Positions 35,175 to 44,679 are shown, counted from the first letter of the stretch. The stretch: 53,251 bases of DNA from JAULUH01 sp032111745 (GCA_032111745.1 JAULUH010000534.1:1-53251), one strand, 5' to 3'. Notes: generated by a model from the sequence alone, not told the origin. A program made the numbers and translations.

Positions 35175-35837
35175 CTACAACTTGCCGTCGGGATAGAGGA
35201 TATACCCTGCTCCCCGCTTGGTGATCAGGTAGCGTGGATGTTTCGGATCGGGTTCCAGGACGCCGCGCAACCAGCTGACGTGCACGTCGAGGGTGCGAGT
35301 GTCCTCCAGGTAGTCGGTGTGCCATACCAGCTGCATGATAGTCTGGCGCCGCACAACTTCGTCCGGGTGGCTAAGCAAAAGGCGCAGTAGCTCGTACAGC
35401 TTGGGAGTGAGCCGGCGCTCCCCGGCCGGGCCGATGACGGTTTGTTCCTTGAGGTCCAGCATGAAGAGCCCGGCGCTCAGCACCTGGCGGCGTTCGCTTT
35501 GCAGGGCCTCGCCTACGGCCAGTGACAGCTCTTCCATAGCCACCGGCTTGATCAGCTGCAGGTCGTAGCAGATGCTGGTGGGGCCAGGGCCATCTGAGAT
35601 CAGCACGATACGCGCGGCCGGCGCGCTCTGGCGCATGGCCCGGCACAGTTGGGCTCCTGCGGAGCGCAGGGAGCTGGCATCGAGGATGATGACGTCCGCA
35701 GGCTCTCGCTCAAGCTCACGCATGGCGCTTTTCTGGCTGGCAGCAAAGGCCACGTCCATGTCCTGGCTGCCCAGATGGCGCCACAGCGGCGCAAAGTGGT
35801 CTGGGTAGCGACCTACAAAGAGAATCCGGCCCGTCAT
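35175..35837 (-). CDS. OmpR-type response regulator with degenerate receiver
   Basis: 220 residues from the ATG at 35837. The longer frame overlaps the divergent gene and is not credible. The receiver (1-110) keeps Asp53 (DVIILDASS) and a Lys in LQLIKPVAMEEL, but the N-terminal acidic pair is missing (ILFVGRYPDHF), so phosphorylation may be weak or absent. The C-terminal winged helix is typical (GERRLTPKLYELLRLLLSHPDEVVRRQTIMQLVW...TLDVHVSWLRGVLEPDPKHPRYLITKRGAGY). No sensor kinase adjoins it. It diverges from the mannose synthase gene by 142 bases and may regulate it. Confidence 0.9.
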   Translation of the reverse strand: MTGRILFVGRYPDHFAPLWRHLGSQDMDVAFAASQKSAMRELEREPADVIILDASSLRSAGAQLCRAMRQSAPAARIVLISDGPGPTSICYDLQLIKPVAMEELSLAVGEALQSERRQVLSAGLFMLDLKEQTVIGPAGERRLTPKLYELLRLLLSHPDEVVRRQTIMQLVWHTDYLEDTRTLDVHVSWLRGVLEPDPKHPRYLITKRGAGYILYPDGKL

Positions 35838-35941
35838 ACGTGTCCTGGTGTGCTCCTCGAGGATCCTGGCCCGGGCATTATACATCACGGCTCGTCTGCT
35901 GGCAACCATCCTCTTGAGGCGATCATCGGATCGTCCGGCCA

Positions 35942-35970
35942 TTGACCTTTGCCCTGGCCGATAGTATAAT
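35942..35970 (+). promoter_or_regulatory. Promoter of the polyprenyl-phosphate mannose synthase gene
   Basis: TTGACC at 35942-35947, 17 bases, TATAAT at 35965-35970. The start falls at about 35977, three bases before the ATG at 35980, so the mRNA would be leaderless. Confidence 0.7.
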
Positions 35971-35979
35971 CCGAGTCTC

Positions 35980-36828
35980 ATGAAACCACCGCAAGCACCA
36001 GGCGACATCGTGGCCTCCGCAGCGGAAGCAAGCCTGTTGCCGGCCCCTCCGACCGCTTTGGCGATCTGCGTGGTGCTTCCCACCTACAACGAGGCGGACA
36101 ACCTCCCGGCCATCCTCGCCGCACTGCTCGATCTGCCCCTGCCCGGACTGCGGGTGATCGTGGTAGACGACGACTCGCCAGACGGCACCGGGCAGATCGC
36201 GGACCGGCTGGCCCGGCACCATCCTGGCCGCATTGAGGTGATTCACCGGGATCACGACCGCGGCCTGGGGCGGGCTTATGTCGCCGGTTTCAACAGGGCC
36301 TTGCAGCAGGGCTGCGAGTTCGTCATCCAGATGGATGCGGACTTCTCGCATAACCCGGTGGACATCCTCAGGTTGATCGACGCTGTGGCGGACGCAGATG
36401 TAGCCGTTGGCTCGCGCTATGTTCCCGGGGGGGAACTGGACCGGCAGTGGAGTTGGTGGCGCCGTTTTCTAAGCTGGTGGGCCAACGCCGTGTATACCCA
36501 GGCCTTTCTGGGCATCGGCGCCCGCGACGCTACGGCTGGCTTCAAGTGCTGGCGCCGGGAGACCCTGCTGGGCCTGGGCCTGGAGCGGATTTGCGCCAAT
36601 GGCTACGTGTTCCAGGTGGAGATGGCCTATGTGGCCGAGCACCTCGGCTACCGCGTGGTGGAGGTGCCGATACACTTCGAGGACCGCCGGGTGGGCCGTT
36701 CCAAGATGACCATGAAGGTGAAGGTCGAGGCCGCATGGCGGGTGCTGGAGATCCGCTGGCGGCACCGGCACCTGGGCCGCGAGGATCGCCTGACGGGCCA
36801 CCAGCTACCGGCAGGAGAGACCCCTTGA
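35980..36828 (+). CDS. Polyprenyl-phosphate mannosyltransferase (GT2, DPM1-like)
   Basis: 282 residues; the first 25 are a variable extension. GT2 motifs: CVVLPTYNEADNLPAIL, VIVVDDDSPDGTGQIAD (first Asp cluster), FVIQMDADFSHNP (metal-binding DxD) and DATAGFKCWRRETL; NGYVFQVEMAY and RRVGRSKMTMKVKVEA match polyprenol-monophosphomannose synthases. It makes mannosyl-phospho-polyprenol from GDP-mannose on the inner face of the membrane, a donor for GT39/GT-C enzymes such as the one at 8366-9898. There is no C-terminal GtrA domain. With a start site three bases upstream, translation may be leaderless; an internal GTG (36010) is an alternative start. Confidence 0.9.
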   Translation: MKPPQAPGDIVASAAEASLLPAPPTALAICVVLPTYNEADNLPAILAALLDLPLPGLRVIVVDDDSPDGTGQIADRLARHHPGRIEVIHRDHDRGLGRAYVAGFNRALQQGCEFVIQMDADFSHNPVDILRLIDAVADADVAVGSRYVPGGELDRQWSWWRRFLSWWANAVYTQAFLGIGARDATAGFKCWRRETLLGLGLERICANGYVFQVEMAYVAEHLGYRVVEVPIHFEDRRVGRSKMTMKVKVEAAWRVLEIRWRHRHLGREDRLTGHQLPAGETP

Positions 36829-36871
36829 GCACCGGGTTGGGACGGGTTCTCCAGAATCGCATATCTGCGCT

Positions 36872-39800
36872 ATGAGCCGCTTGCAACGCAGCCTGCTGGT
36901 AGGGGCCAGCTTGTTCCTGGTGCCCTTGCTCTGGTTCGCGCCGGTCGTCATCGGCGGGCGCACCTTGCTGCCCGCAGACAACCTCTACCAGTTCGAACCC
37001 TGGGCATCTCAGGCCGCAACCCAGGGCATCACCATCCCGCACAACCAGCTGCTCAGCGATCTCGTCCTGCAGAACTTCGTCTGGAAGACTTTCCTGCGCC
37101 AGACCATCGCTGCGGGCGAGTTGCCGCTCTGGAACCCCTATCTCTTCAGCGGCGTGCCCTTCCTGGCCGCCGGGCAGCACTCCGCCCTCTATCCCCTGAG
37201 TATTGTCTTCCTGGTCCTGCCGCTGCCCCTGGCCTACGGCGTATTCACCTGGCTCCAACTCGGGCTGGCCGGCCTGGGAATGTTCCTGTTCGCCCGCTCC
37301 CTGCGCCTTGGCACGGGGGCCAGCCTCTTCGCTGGCCTGGCCTATGCCTTCAGCGGCTTCTTGATTGTCAGCGTCGTCTTCCCCATGATCATTGCCGCGG
37401 CCTCCTGGCTGCCCTGGATCATGGCGTGCATCGAGATCATGGTCCGCAAGCAGGAGGAGCGAGGGGACCGCAGCTATTCGCCCGTGCCCTACGTGATCGC
37501 TGGCGCCATCGTCCTCGGACTCCAGGTGCTGGCCGGCCACCCGGAGATCGTGGTCATCACCCTGCTGGCCGCATCGTTCTATGCCGCAGGCCGGCTGCTC
37601 ATCCTGTGGTACCGCCTTCGCAGTCCCGGCCGGTCCCTGCGCCTGGGACTGTGGCTGGTCGTGATGGTGGCCCTCGGCCTGGCCCTGGGTGCCGTGCAGC
37701 TGATCCCGCTCCTGGAACTGGCTAACACTAGCTTTCGCCAGGGTTCGGCCAGCTACGACCAGGTGGTGGGCTGGGCGTGGCCGGCCCGGCAGATCATCAC
37801 CTTTTTCCTGCCCGATTTCTTTGGCAATCCCAGCCATCACGGCTGGTTCGATCCCTTCCTGCGCAGCTGGCGGCCGGCCGGTCCCAATGCCGCTGGCCAG
37901 CCAGTGAACGAGGTCTTCTGGGGCGTCAAGAACTATGTCGAAGGGGGCAACTACCTGGGTATCCTTACCCTGGTCTTGGCCGTCGTAGCCGTCGGGGGAG
38001 CACTGGTGGCGTCCTGGCGCCGCCACGGGCCTGGGGTTGTCGATCCGATCCAGCAGGTCCCGGGCGCGCCGGGGGTGGCCCCGATCGCCCCTGCGCGCTC
38101 GTCCGCGCAGGTATGGCTGCTGGCCCTGCTGGCCGTGGCCAGCCTGCTCTTCGCCTTTGGCACCCCCCTCTACGCGGTGCTGTTCTACGGCGTGCCCGGC
38201 TACAAGCAGCTCCACTCAGCCTTCCGCTGGGTGTTTCCTTACACCCTGGCCATGACCGCCCTGGCCGGCTTCGGCCTGCAACAGCTGGTCAACTGGATGT
38301 GGCAGTCCGCGCCCGCCGCCACGCCCACCCGGCGATGGGTGCGCTTGATCGGTTCCAGCAGCCTCCTGGTAGGGGTGGGGACGGTGGTTGTCGCCCTGGC
38401 GAGCCTCGCGGCCCCCGGGCCTCTGGCAGCCCTGGGCCAGCAGATGGTCGACTCCTCGGACCTGGCCCGCAACGTGTTTGCCGACGGCGCGGACTTCTGG
38501 AGCTATCAGTGGCGCAACGTGCTGCACTTCGGCGCATTTGCCGCCCTGGCCGGCCTGCTGCTGCTTCTGGCCACCCGGCGCCCTTCAGCAACCCCTGAAA
38601 CAGCGCGCCCGGCGCGCTTTCCCTTGCTGGTGCTGGGGGGCGCCATCGCGTTGCTGCTGCTCGACCTCTTCCTGATCCTGGGCAGGTTCAACGCTGCGGC
38701 CGACCCGGCCTGGCTGAAGGTGACGCCCCCCAGCGTGGCCTTCCTGCAGCAGGATACCGGGCTATGGCGCGTCACGAGCTTTGAGGGCGAGGGCACTACC
38801 AAGACCCTCAACGCCAACCTGCCGTGGCTGAGCGGCATGCAGGACGTGCGGGGATACGACTCTATCATCCCCAGGCAGTACGTTGGGCTCATGGAGTCCA
38901 TCGAGCCCCAGGGTCAGCTGCTATATAACCGCATCTCGCCTTTCTACGATCCGGCCAGCCTGGATGACCCGCTGACTGACCTGCTGGGCATCAAGTATGT
39001 GATGTCCGAGCTACCCCTGGCCGTGGCCGGCTGGGATCTGGTCTACGACGACGAGGTCAAGATCTACCGCAACGACGCCGCGTTCCCGCGCGCGTTTCTG
39101 GTGGGCATAGCCGAGGCCGTTGCTGCTCCTGAGGTGTTGGCCCGCACCCGCGCCGTGGACCTGCAAAACGTGGTGGTGCTGGAGCTCGGGCCGGCTGCCC
39201 GGGCCGGCCCGGCACCGGCGGCTATGGAGGCCTCCGGCTTTGCCCGGCCAGCCGTCGATTACACCGGCCCCATCCCTCCCGAGGAGCTGCCCCCACCCGC
39301 GTCGCCGGAGCTGCGTACCGCCCAGGTGAGCAGCTATGGCACGCGCCAGGTCCTGGTCGACGTCAACCTGAGCGATCGGGGCTGGCTCGTGCTGGCCGAC
39401 GCCTGGTTTCCCGGCTGGAAGGCCTACCTGCGGCCTTTTGGCGCTGAAGGCGAGGGGATAGATGCCGAGGGTAACCCGGTCGAGCAGGAGCTGCCGATCT
39501 TTCGAGCCAACGGAGGCTTCCGGGCCGTCTACCTGCCCGCAGCCGGTCAGTGGACGGTGCGCTTCGTCTACTCGCCGCGCTCGGTGCAGCTGGGGATCTA
39601 TGCCAGCTTCCTGGCCGCGGTGACCCTGATGCTGCTGGCCGGCTGGTGGGCCTGGGGTCGTTTTTACCGCGAGGTGGAGGGCGAGGGGGCTGAGGTGCGC
39701 ACGGTGGCCAAGAACAGCAGCGTGCTGATGGCGTTATCGCTGCTAAATCGAGGCATCGACTTCGCCTTTGCCATGTTGCGCTTGCGAGTGCTGGGCCCCT

Positions 39801-41161
39801 ACGGCGAGGGCAGCTATGCCTTCGTGATCGCCATCTATGGGTTCTTCGAGGTGGTCATTCGTTTCGGCTTGGGCACGCTGCTGACGCGCGATGTGGCCCA
39901 GGACCGGCAAAACGCCGGGCGCTATCTCACCAACGTACTCAGCCTGCGCCTGCTGCTATGGCTGCTATCTCTACCTGCGCTGGTCCTGGTTGCCTGGATC
40001 TATGCCAGCACAGGGAACCTCTCTCCAGCAGAGGCTCAGGCCCTGGCCCTCTTTGCCGGTGCCCTGCTCTTTGCTTCTCTCTCCGACAGCCTGAGCTCCG
40101 TGTTCATGGCCTTCGAGAAGATGGAGGTCCCGGCCGGCATCGCCACCGCCATCGCCACGGCCAAGGTGGCCCTGGGTGCCCTGGTGTTGTTGCCCCCCTT
40201 CAATTGGGGCTTCGTGGGCCTGGCCGGTGTGAGCCTGGTCATGAATGTCGTCCAATGCGTGTGGCTATGGGTGAGTCTGCGCCGGCACATCCCGCTGGAG
40301 CGGGCTCCGGTCGACTGGAGCCTGCAACGCTCTATGGCCCGCGAATCCTATCCCTTGATGCTTAACCACCTGCTGGCCAGCATCTTCTGGCGGATCGACC
40401 TGTGGCTGTTGAAGCTATTGGCCGGAACGGTGGCCGTGGGCATCTACTCCGCGGGCGTCAAATACCTGGATGGCTTTAACGTGATCCCCAGCTATTTCAC
40501 CCTGGCGATCTTTCCCCTGATGAGCCGCTATGCCCGGGACAGCCACGAGTCGCTGGTGCGGGCCTATAAGCTGGCCGTCCGGCTGCTGATCATGGTGGCT
40601 CTACCCATAGCCATCAGCGTCACCGTGCTGGCAACGCCCCTCATTCGCATCCTGGGCGGGGCGGCGTATCTGCCCGACTCGGCGATCGCGCTGACCATCC
40701 TGATCTGGTCCATTCCCGTGGGCTTTGTGAACAGCGTAACTCAATATGTGCTGATCGCCGTGGGGCAGCAGCGCTTCCTTACCAAGGCCTTCGTCATCGG
40801 CGTCAGCTTTAACGTGCTGGCCAATCTGTTATTGATTCCCCGGTTTGGCTACCGGGGCGCGGCGGTGGTCACAGTCTTCAGCGAGATCAGCCTGCTCATC
40901 CCGTTCTACTACGCCGTGCGCCGGCACGTGGCCCCCATGCCTTGGTTTGAGCTGTTGTGGCGCCCGCTGGCCGCCGCCGCGGGCATGGGTTTGGTGGCGT
41001 ATCTGCTGGGCCGTTGGCCCTGGCTGGCCACAGGTGTGGCCTGGGTGGTCTACGGCCTGCTTTTGTTCGCCCTGGGCACCTTCCGGGACCAGGACCTGCA
41101 ACGGGTCTGGCGCGCCCTGCCCCTCGGCCGGCGCAAGGCCGCCCCGGCCATGGCCGAGTGA
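36872..41161 (+). CDS. YfhO-family membrane protein fused to an oligosaccharide flippase
   Basis: 1429 residues in one frame. Residues 1 to about 930 are a YfhO-type multi-TM protein: an N-terminal TM, an extracytoplasmic loop FEPWASQAATQGITIPHN, LPLWNPYLFSGVPFLAAGQHSALYP, about a dozen helices, then a soluble beta-rich region (DRGWLVLADAWFPGWKAYL). From about 940 (TVAKNSSVLMALSLLNRGIDFAFAMLRLRVLGPYGEGSYAFVIAIYG) it is a MOP-superfamily polysaccharide flippase with 12-14 helices (ARESYPLMLNHLLASIFWRIDLWLLKLLAG). YfhO proteins are linked to lipid-carrier glycosylation of teichoic acids. A fused flippase would join moving and modifying a lipid-linked glycan. Starts 43 bases after the mannose synthase. 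Confidence 0.88.
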   Translation: MSRLQRSLLVGASLFLVPLLWFAPVVIGGRTLLPADNLYQFEPWASQAATQGITIPHNQLLSDLVLQNFVWKTFLRQTIAAGELPLWNPYLFSGVPFLAAGQHSALYPLSIVFLVLPLPLAYGVFTWLQLGLAGLGMFLFARSLRLGTGASLFAGLAYAFSGFLIVSVVFPMIIAAASWLPWIMACIEIMVRKQEERGDRSYSPVPYVIAGAIVLGLQVLAGHPEIVVITLLAASFYAAGRLLILWYRLRSPGRSLRLGLWLVVMVALGLALGAVQLIPLLELANTSFRQGSASYDQVVGWAWPARQIITFFLPDFFGNPSHHGWFDPFLRSWRPAGPNAAGQPVNEVFWGVKNYVEGGNYLGILTLVLAVVAVGGALVASWRRHGPGVVDPIQQVPGAPGVAPIAPARSSAQVWLLALLAVASLLFAFGTPLYAVLFYGVPGYKQLHSAFRWVFPYTLAMTALAGFGLQQLVNWMWQSAPAATPTRRWVRLIGSSSLLVGVGTVVVALASLAAPGPLAALGQQMVDSSDLARNVFADGADFWSYQWRNVLHFGAFAALAGLLLLLATRRPSATPETARPARFPLLVLGGAIALLLLDLFLILGRFNAAADPAWLKVTPPSVAFLQQDTGLWRVTSFEGEGTTKTLNANLPWLSGMQDVRGYDSIIPRQYVGLMESIEPQGQLLYNRISPFYDPASLDDPLTDLLGIKYVMSELPLAVAGWDLVYDDEVKIYRNDAAFPRAFLVGIAEAVAAPEVLARTRAVDLQNVVVLELGPAARAGPAPAAMEASGFARPAVDYTGPIPPEELPPPASPELRTAQVSSYGTRQVLVDVNLSDRGWLVLADAWFPGWKAYLRPFGAEGEGIDAEGNPVEQELPIFRANGGFRAVYLPAAGQWTVRFVYSPRSVQLGIYASFLAAVTLMLLAGWWAWGRFYREVEGEGAEVRTVAKNSSVLMALSLLNRGIDFAFAMLRLRVLGPYGEGSYAFVIAIYGFFEVVIRFGLGTLLTRDVAQDRQNAGRYLTNVLSLRLLLWLLSLPALVLVAWIYASTGNLSPAEAQALALFAGALLFASLSDSLSSVFMAFEKMEVPAGIATAIATAKVALGALVLLPPFNWGFVGLAGVSLVMNVVQCVWLWVSLRRHIPLERAPVDWSLQRSMARESYPLMLNHLLASIFWRIDLWLLKLLAGTVAVGIYSAGVKYLDGFNVIPSYFTLAIFPLMSRYARDSHESLVRAYKLAVRLLIMVALPIAISVTVLATPLIRILGGAAYLPDSAIALTILIWSIPVGFVNSVTQYVLIAVGQQRFLTKAFVIGVSFNVLANLLLIPRFGYRGAAVVTVFSEISLLIPFYYAVRRHVAPMPWFELLWRPLAAAAGMGLVAYLLGRWPWLATGVAWVVYGLLLFALGTFRDQDLQRVWRALPLGRRKAAPAMAE

Positions 41162-41180
41162 ATTCTGCTCTCACTGAACG

Positions 41181-42092
41181 ATGTCACTCCTCCAGCGCTT
41201 TCTCGATAGTGGGTCAGCCATCCACCTCGCTCTCTGGCTGGGCCGGATCACTCCGCCAACCCTCGGCCATGCCCTCGCCGATGCCGCCACCGGGATCATC
41301 GCCCGCCGCCATGACTCGCCCCTGGTGCGTACCGTGCGCGATAACCTGCGCGTCGTGCTCGGGCCCGATACCCCAGACGAGGTGTTCGAGCGCACGGTGC
41401 AGCAGGTCTTCCACCACAATGGCCGGGTGTTGTTCGACCTGTATCGGGCCCTGGGCCGGGGCCCTGAGGCCCTGGCCACGGCCGTGGAGGTGAGCCCCAA
41501 GGTCTCAGAGGTCTTTGCCGAGCTACAGCGCCAGGGACGGGGTCTGATGGTCGTCGGTGGCCACCTCAGCAACTTCGACCTGGCCCTTCTTTCCCTGGGT
41601 GCCCTGGGCTACCGCGCTGTGGCCCTGGCCTTCGCCAGCCCAACCGCCGGCTACAACGTGCAGAACGAGATCCGCAAGGCCATTGGCCAGGAGTTCCTGC
41701 CTATCGACGTCTCGGTGCTGCGCAAGGCCCTGGGCATTCTGCGCAGCGGTGGCATCATCATGACCGGGGTGGATCGCCCGGTGCCCAGCGGCGGCGAGTG
41801 GCTGACGTTCTTCGGCCAGCCCGCCTACCTGCCCGTAGGCCACGTGCGCCTGGCCCTGCAGACCAACGTGCCTGTCGTCGTGATGTCCTGTGAATATCGC
41901 CCGCAGCAGGATACCTACTTTGTGCATATGGCTCGACTGCTGGAGATGGAGCGCGTGGGCACCCGGGAACAGGACGTTATCCACAACGCCCGGCGGGTCC
42001 TGCAGGTCATCGAGGCCCTGATCCGGGCCCATCCCGATCAGTGGATGATGTTCTATCCGGTGTGGGGCGAGCTTCCCCCGGATAATCCATAG
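41181..42092 (+). CDS. LpxL/HtrB/PatA-like lysophospholipid acyltransferase
   Basis: 303 residues. The catalytic HxxxxD motif is GGHLSNFDLALL, and later blocks fit the family: ITMTGVDRP-like GIIMTGVDRPVPSGGEWLTFFGQPAYLPVGHVRLALQTNVPVVVM and HPDQWMMFYPVW. The family transfers fatty acyl chains to lipid A precursors or, in organisms without LPS, to phosphatidylinositol mannosides. Chloroflexota generally lack LPS, and the gene follows a mannose synthase and flippase, so a mannosylated glycolipid acceptor is more likely. Starts 19 bases after the fusion gene and is the last gene of this operon. Confidence 0.85.
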   Translation: MSLLQRFLDSGSAIHLALWLGRITPPTLGHALADAATGIIARRHDSPLVRTVRDNLRVVLGPDTPDEVFERTVQQVFHHNGRVLFDLYRALGRGPEALATAVEVSPKVSEVFAELQRQGRGLMVVGGHLSNFDLALLSLGALGYRAVALAFASPTAGYNVQNEIRKAIGQEFLPIDVSVLRKALGILRSGGIIMTGVDRPVPSGGEWLTFFGQPAYLPVGHVRLALQTNVPVVVMSCEYRPQQDTYFVHMARLLEMERVGTREQDVIHNARRVLQVIEALIRAHPDQWMMFYPVWGELPPDNP

Positions 42093-42117
42093 ATCAGCCC
42101 CCGATCGCATCCACAAT

Positions 42118-42160
42118 ATACGCCTGAGGACCGCGCACCCTGCGCGGCCTTCAGGCGTAT
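42118..42160. terminator. Bidirectional hairpin between convergent genes
   Basis: ATACGCCTGA (42118-42127) pairs with TCAGGCGTAT (42151-42160), and inside it CCGCGCA-CCC-TGCGCGG forms the tip. It separates the acyltransferase (plus) from the CoA transferase (minus). Only short T-rich runs flank it. Confidence 0.8.
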
Positions 42161-42181
42161 GTGCTTTCTCGCAGCCCGTAA

Positions 42182-43480
42182 CTAGAGGAAACCCAGCTTT
42201 TTCGCCGCGTGCTCCAGCTCGTCGCGGAACTTGGGATGGGCAATACCGATCAAGGATTGGGCCCGCTGGCGCACGGTCTTGCCCCGCAGGCGGATCACGC
42301 CGTACTCGGTAGCCACATAGTCCACGTCGTAGCGTGTCGTCACCACCCCTGAGCCCTCGTACAGCATGGGTACGATGCGGCTGATGGTGTCGTCCTTGGC
42401 CGTCGACAGGAAGGCGATGATGGGCTTGCCGCCCTTAGAACGCGCGGCACCCCGCACGAAGTCCAGCTGGCCGCCCACGCCGCTGTAGAAGCGCGGCCCG
42501 ATCGAGTCCGCGCATACCTGGCCGGTCAGGTCCACCTGTAACGCCGAGTTGATGGAGATCATGTCGTTGTTCTGGGCGATGTTGAAGGGATCATTGACAT
42601 AATCTGTAGGGTGCATCTCGATGATGGGGTTGTTGTTGACGAACTCGTACAGGCGCTGGGTCCCGAAGAGGAAGCCGGCGATGATCTTGCCCGGATGGAA
42701 TGTCTTGCGCGCACAGGTGATCACACCCTGCTCCACCAGGCCGACCACGCCATCGGAGAAGAGCTCCGTGTGCACACCCAGGTCCCGGTGATTGGTGAGG
42801 TTCTGCAGCACGGCATCGGGAATGCTGCCGATGCCCATCTGTAGCGTGGCGCCGTCGGGGATGATCTCGGCGATGTTTCGCCCCACCGTCATGTGTAGCT
42901 CGCTGCTGCCTCCCTGGGGCGCCTCGGGCAGCGGGTGATCTGCCTCGACGATGGCGCGCAGCCTGCTGACGTGGATGAACGAATCGCCCAGCGTGCGGGG
43001 CATCTGCTGGTTGACCTCGGCGATGATGCACTTGGCCGCCTCTGCGGCCGGCTTGGTAGTGCCCACCTCGACGCCAAAGCAGCAGAAGCCGTGCTCATCC
43101 GGCGGAGATAGGGACACCAGGGCAGCGTCCAGGGGCAGGGTACCACCCTCGCGGAACAGGCTGGGCACTTCACCCAGAAAGACGGGTGTGAAGTCGGCAC
43201 GGCCTTCCTGCACCGCCTTGCGCACATTGTGCCCGATGAAGAGGGCATTGTGGCGGAATGAGCTCTGCAGCTCGGGTGCTGTGTAGGGGGCCTCGGCGAA
43301 GGTCAGGATGTGGATGATCTCGACGTCCTGCAAGTCTGGCGCGCGGCGAGTCAGAGCCTGCACCAGCTCGATGGGCACCCCGGCGCCGCCGCCAATGTAG
43401 ATGCGCGAGCCGGAGGCGATGCAGCCTAAGGCCGAGTCGGCATCCGTGACTTTGCTACGATAAACGCTTTCCCAGGACAT
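42182..43480 (-). CDS. Acetyl-CoA hydrolase/transferase family CoA transferase
   Basis: 432 residues. Class I-like CoA transferase of the acetyl-CoA hydrolase family (Cat1/4-hydroxybutyrate CoA transferase group). The catalytic Glu239 lies in HTELFSDG, with GIGSIPDAVL before it and GVGGQLDFVRGA later. It exchanges CoA between an acyl-CoA and a carboxylate such as acetate, succinate or 4-hydroxybutyrate; substrates cannot be separated by sequence. It follows alanine dehydrogenase by 54 bases and closes a minus-strand run that begins with the hydrogenase, so a fermentative role (acetate formation or butyrate-type chemistry) is plausible. Confidence 0.9.
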   Translation of the reverse strand: MSWESVYRSKVTDADSALGCIASGSRIYIGGGAGVPIELVQALTRRAPDLQDVEIIHILTFAEAPYTAPELQSSFRHNALFIGHNVRKAVQEGRADFTPVFLGEVPSLFREGGTLPLDAALVSLSPPDEHGFCCFGVEVGTTKPAAEAAKCIIAEVNQQMPRTLGDSFIHVSRLRAIVEADHPLPEAPQGGSSELHMTVGRNIAEIIPDGATLQMGIGSIPDAVLQNLTNHRDLGVHTELFSDGVVGLVEQGVITCARKTFHPGKIIAGFLFGTQRLYEFVNNNPIIEMHPTDYVNDPFNIAQNNDMISINSALQVDLTGQVCADSIGPRFYSGVGGQLDFVRGAARSKGGKPIIAFLSTAKDDTISRIVPMLYEGSGVVTTRYDVDYVATEYGVIRLRGKTVRQRAQSLIGIAHPKFRDELEHAAKKLGFL

Positions 43481-43534
43481 GAAATGGTCTTTCTCTAATC
43501 ACAGCAACATGGTCCACGGCAGCAAGCCGCGGGG

Positions 43535-44677
43535 CTAATTGGATACGGCTGGCAGACTACGTACGATGGCCGCCAGGTCGACCTCAACTTCCAGGCCCAT
43601 GGCCGCGGCCAGGCGGTGACTGGCGATCCTGCCCTGGTAGACCTTGATCCCTCTACATAAGGACATGTCGCGGGCCAGGGCCTGCTCCAGGCCTTGCTCG
43701 CCGATTTCCAGCAGGTAGGGCAGGGAGGAGTTGGTCAGGGCATGGCTGGCGGTCCGGGCTACCATGGCCGTGGCGTTCGGCACGCAGAAGTGGGTCACCC
43801 CCTCGGCCACAAAGGTTGGATCGCGCAGCGGCATGGGCCGGCTGGTCTCTACGCAGCCGCCCTGGTCGATTGAGAAGTCGATGATCACTGCGCCCTGTCG
43901 CATATTGCGCACCATAGCGCGCGTGATCAGTACCGGTGCGCGCTCGCCAGCTCGCAGTACGGCGCCCACCAGGACGTCGGCAAAGCTTACCACACGGTTC
44001 AGGTTGTACTCGTTGGCAACCATGGTCGACACGGTGCCTCCAAACAGCTCGTCCATGGCGCGCAGCTTGTGGGTATCGTTGTCCAGCACGATCACCTGGG
44101 CCCCGATGCCCACGAAGGCCCGGGCCGCGGCCCGGCCCAGGGTTCCCGCACCGACGATGATCACGATCGCCCGCGGCACGCCTGGTAGGCCATTGAGTAA
44201 GATACCGCGTCCCCCTTTGGTGCTGGTTAACATCTGGCCGGCGATGATCGGCGCCAGGCGTCCTGCTGCCTCGCTCATAGGCACCAGCACAGGCAGGGTC
44301 CCATCGGCGTCCTCGATCTCTTCATAGGAAAGAGCGGTGATCTGGTGCCCCGACAGGGCCTGGTGCAGATCCGGAGAGGCTACGGCTAGGTGCAAAAAGG
44401 CCGCAATGACCTGCCCGGGGCGAAACAGGCCGTGTTCGGCCTTGGCCGGCCGGGCTACCTTCACCACCAGGTCGGCACGGCCATAGGCTTCAGCCGGCGA
44501 ATAGACGATCTGGGCCCCGACGGACCGGTAGTGCTCGTCGTTGAAGCCAGCGCCGGCCCCGGCATTGCGCTCCACGTACACCGTGTGCCCGGCCTTGGTC
44601 AAGGCATCCACACCGGCCGGCGTGACGCCCACCCGGCGTTCCAGATCACGGACCTCCTTCGGCACTCCGAACTCCAT
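43535..44677 (-). CDS. ald: Alanine dehydrogenase
   Basis: 380 residues from the ATG at 44677; the longer frame runs into the upstream gene and is rejected. MEFGVPKEVRDLERRVGVTPAGV is the family start. Substrate-binding Lys73 (VVKVARP) and catalytic His96 (AAFLHLAVA) are at the expected positions; the NAD-binding loop VIIVGAGTLGRAAARAFVGIGAQVIVLD is intact. It reversibly reduces pyruvate plus ammonia to alanine with NADH. A proton-translocating transhydrogenase alpha subunit is related but lacks these residues. Only two bases separate it from the GltD-like gene, so they are co-translated. Confidence 0.88.
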   Translation of the reverse strand: MEFGVPKEVRDLERRVGVTPAGVDALTKAGHTVYVERNAGAGAGFNDEHYRSVGAQIVYSPAEAYGRADLVVKVARPAKAEHGLFRPGQVIAAFLHLAVASPDLHQALSGHQITALSYEEIEDADGTLPVLVPMSEAAGRLAPIIAGQMLTSTKGGRGILLNGLPGVPRAIVIIVGAGTLGRAAARAFVGIGAQVIVLDNDTHKLRAMDELFGGTVSTMVANEYNLNRVVSFADVLVGAVLRAGERAPVLITRAMVRNMRQGAVIIDFSIDQGGCVETSRPMPLRDPTFVAEGVTHFCVPNATAMVARTASHALTNSSLPYLLEIGEQGLEQALARDMSLCRGIKVYQGRIASHRLAAAMGLEVEVDLAAIVRSLPAVSN

Positions 44678-44679
44678 GC

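Noticed and set aside
36542..38215. 557-residue open frame antisense to the mannose synthase and YfhO fusion genes
   Set aside because: Gln/Glu/Gly-rich shadow frame spanning two real genes, with no promoter, ribosome binding site or recognisable domain.
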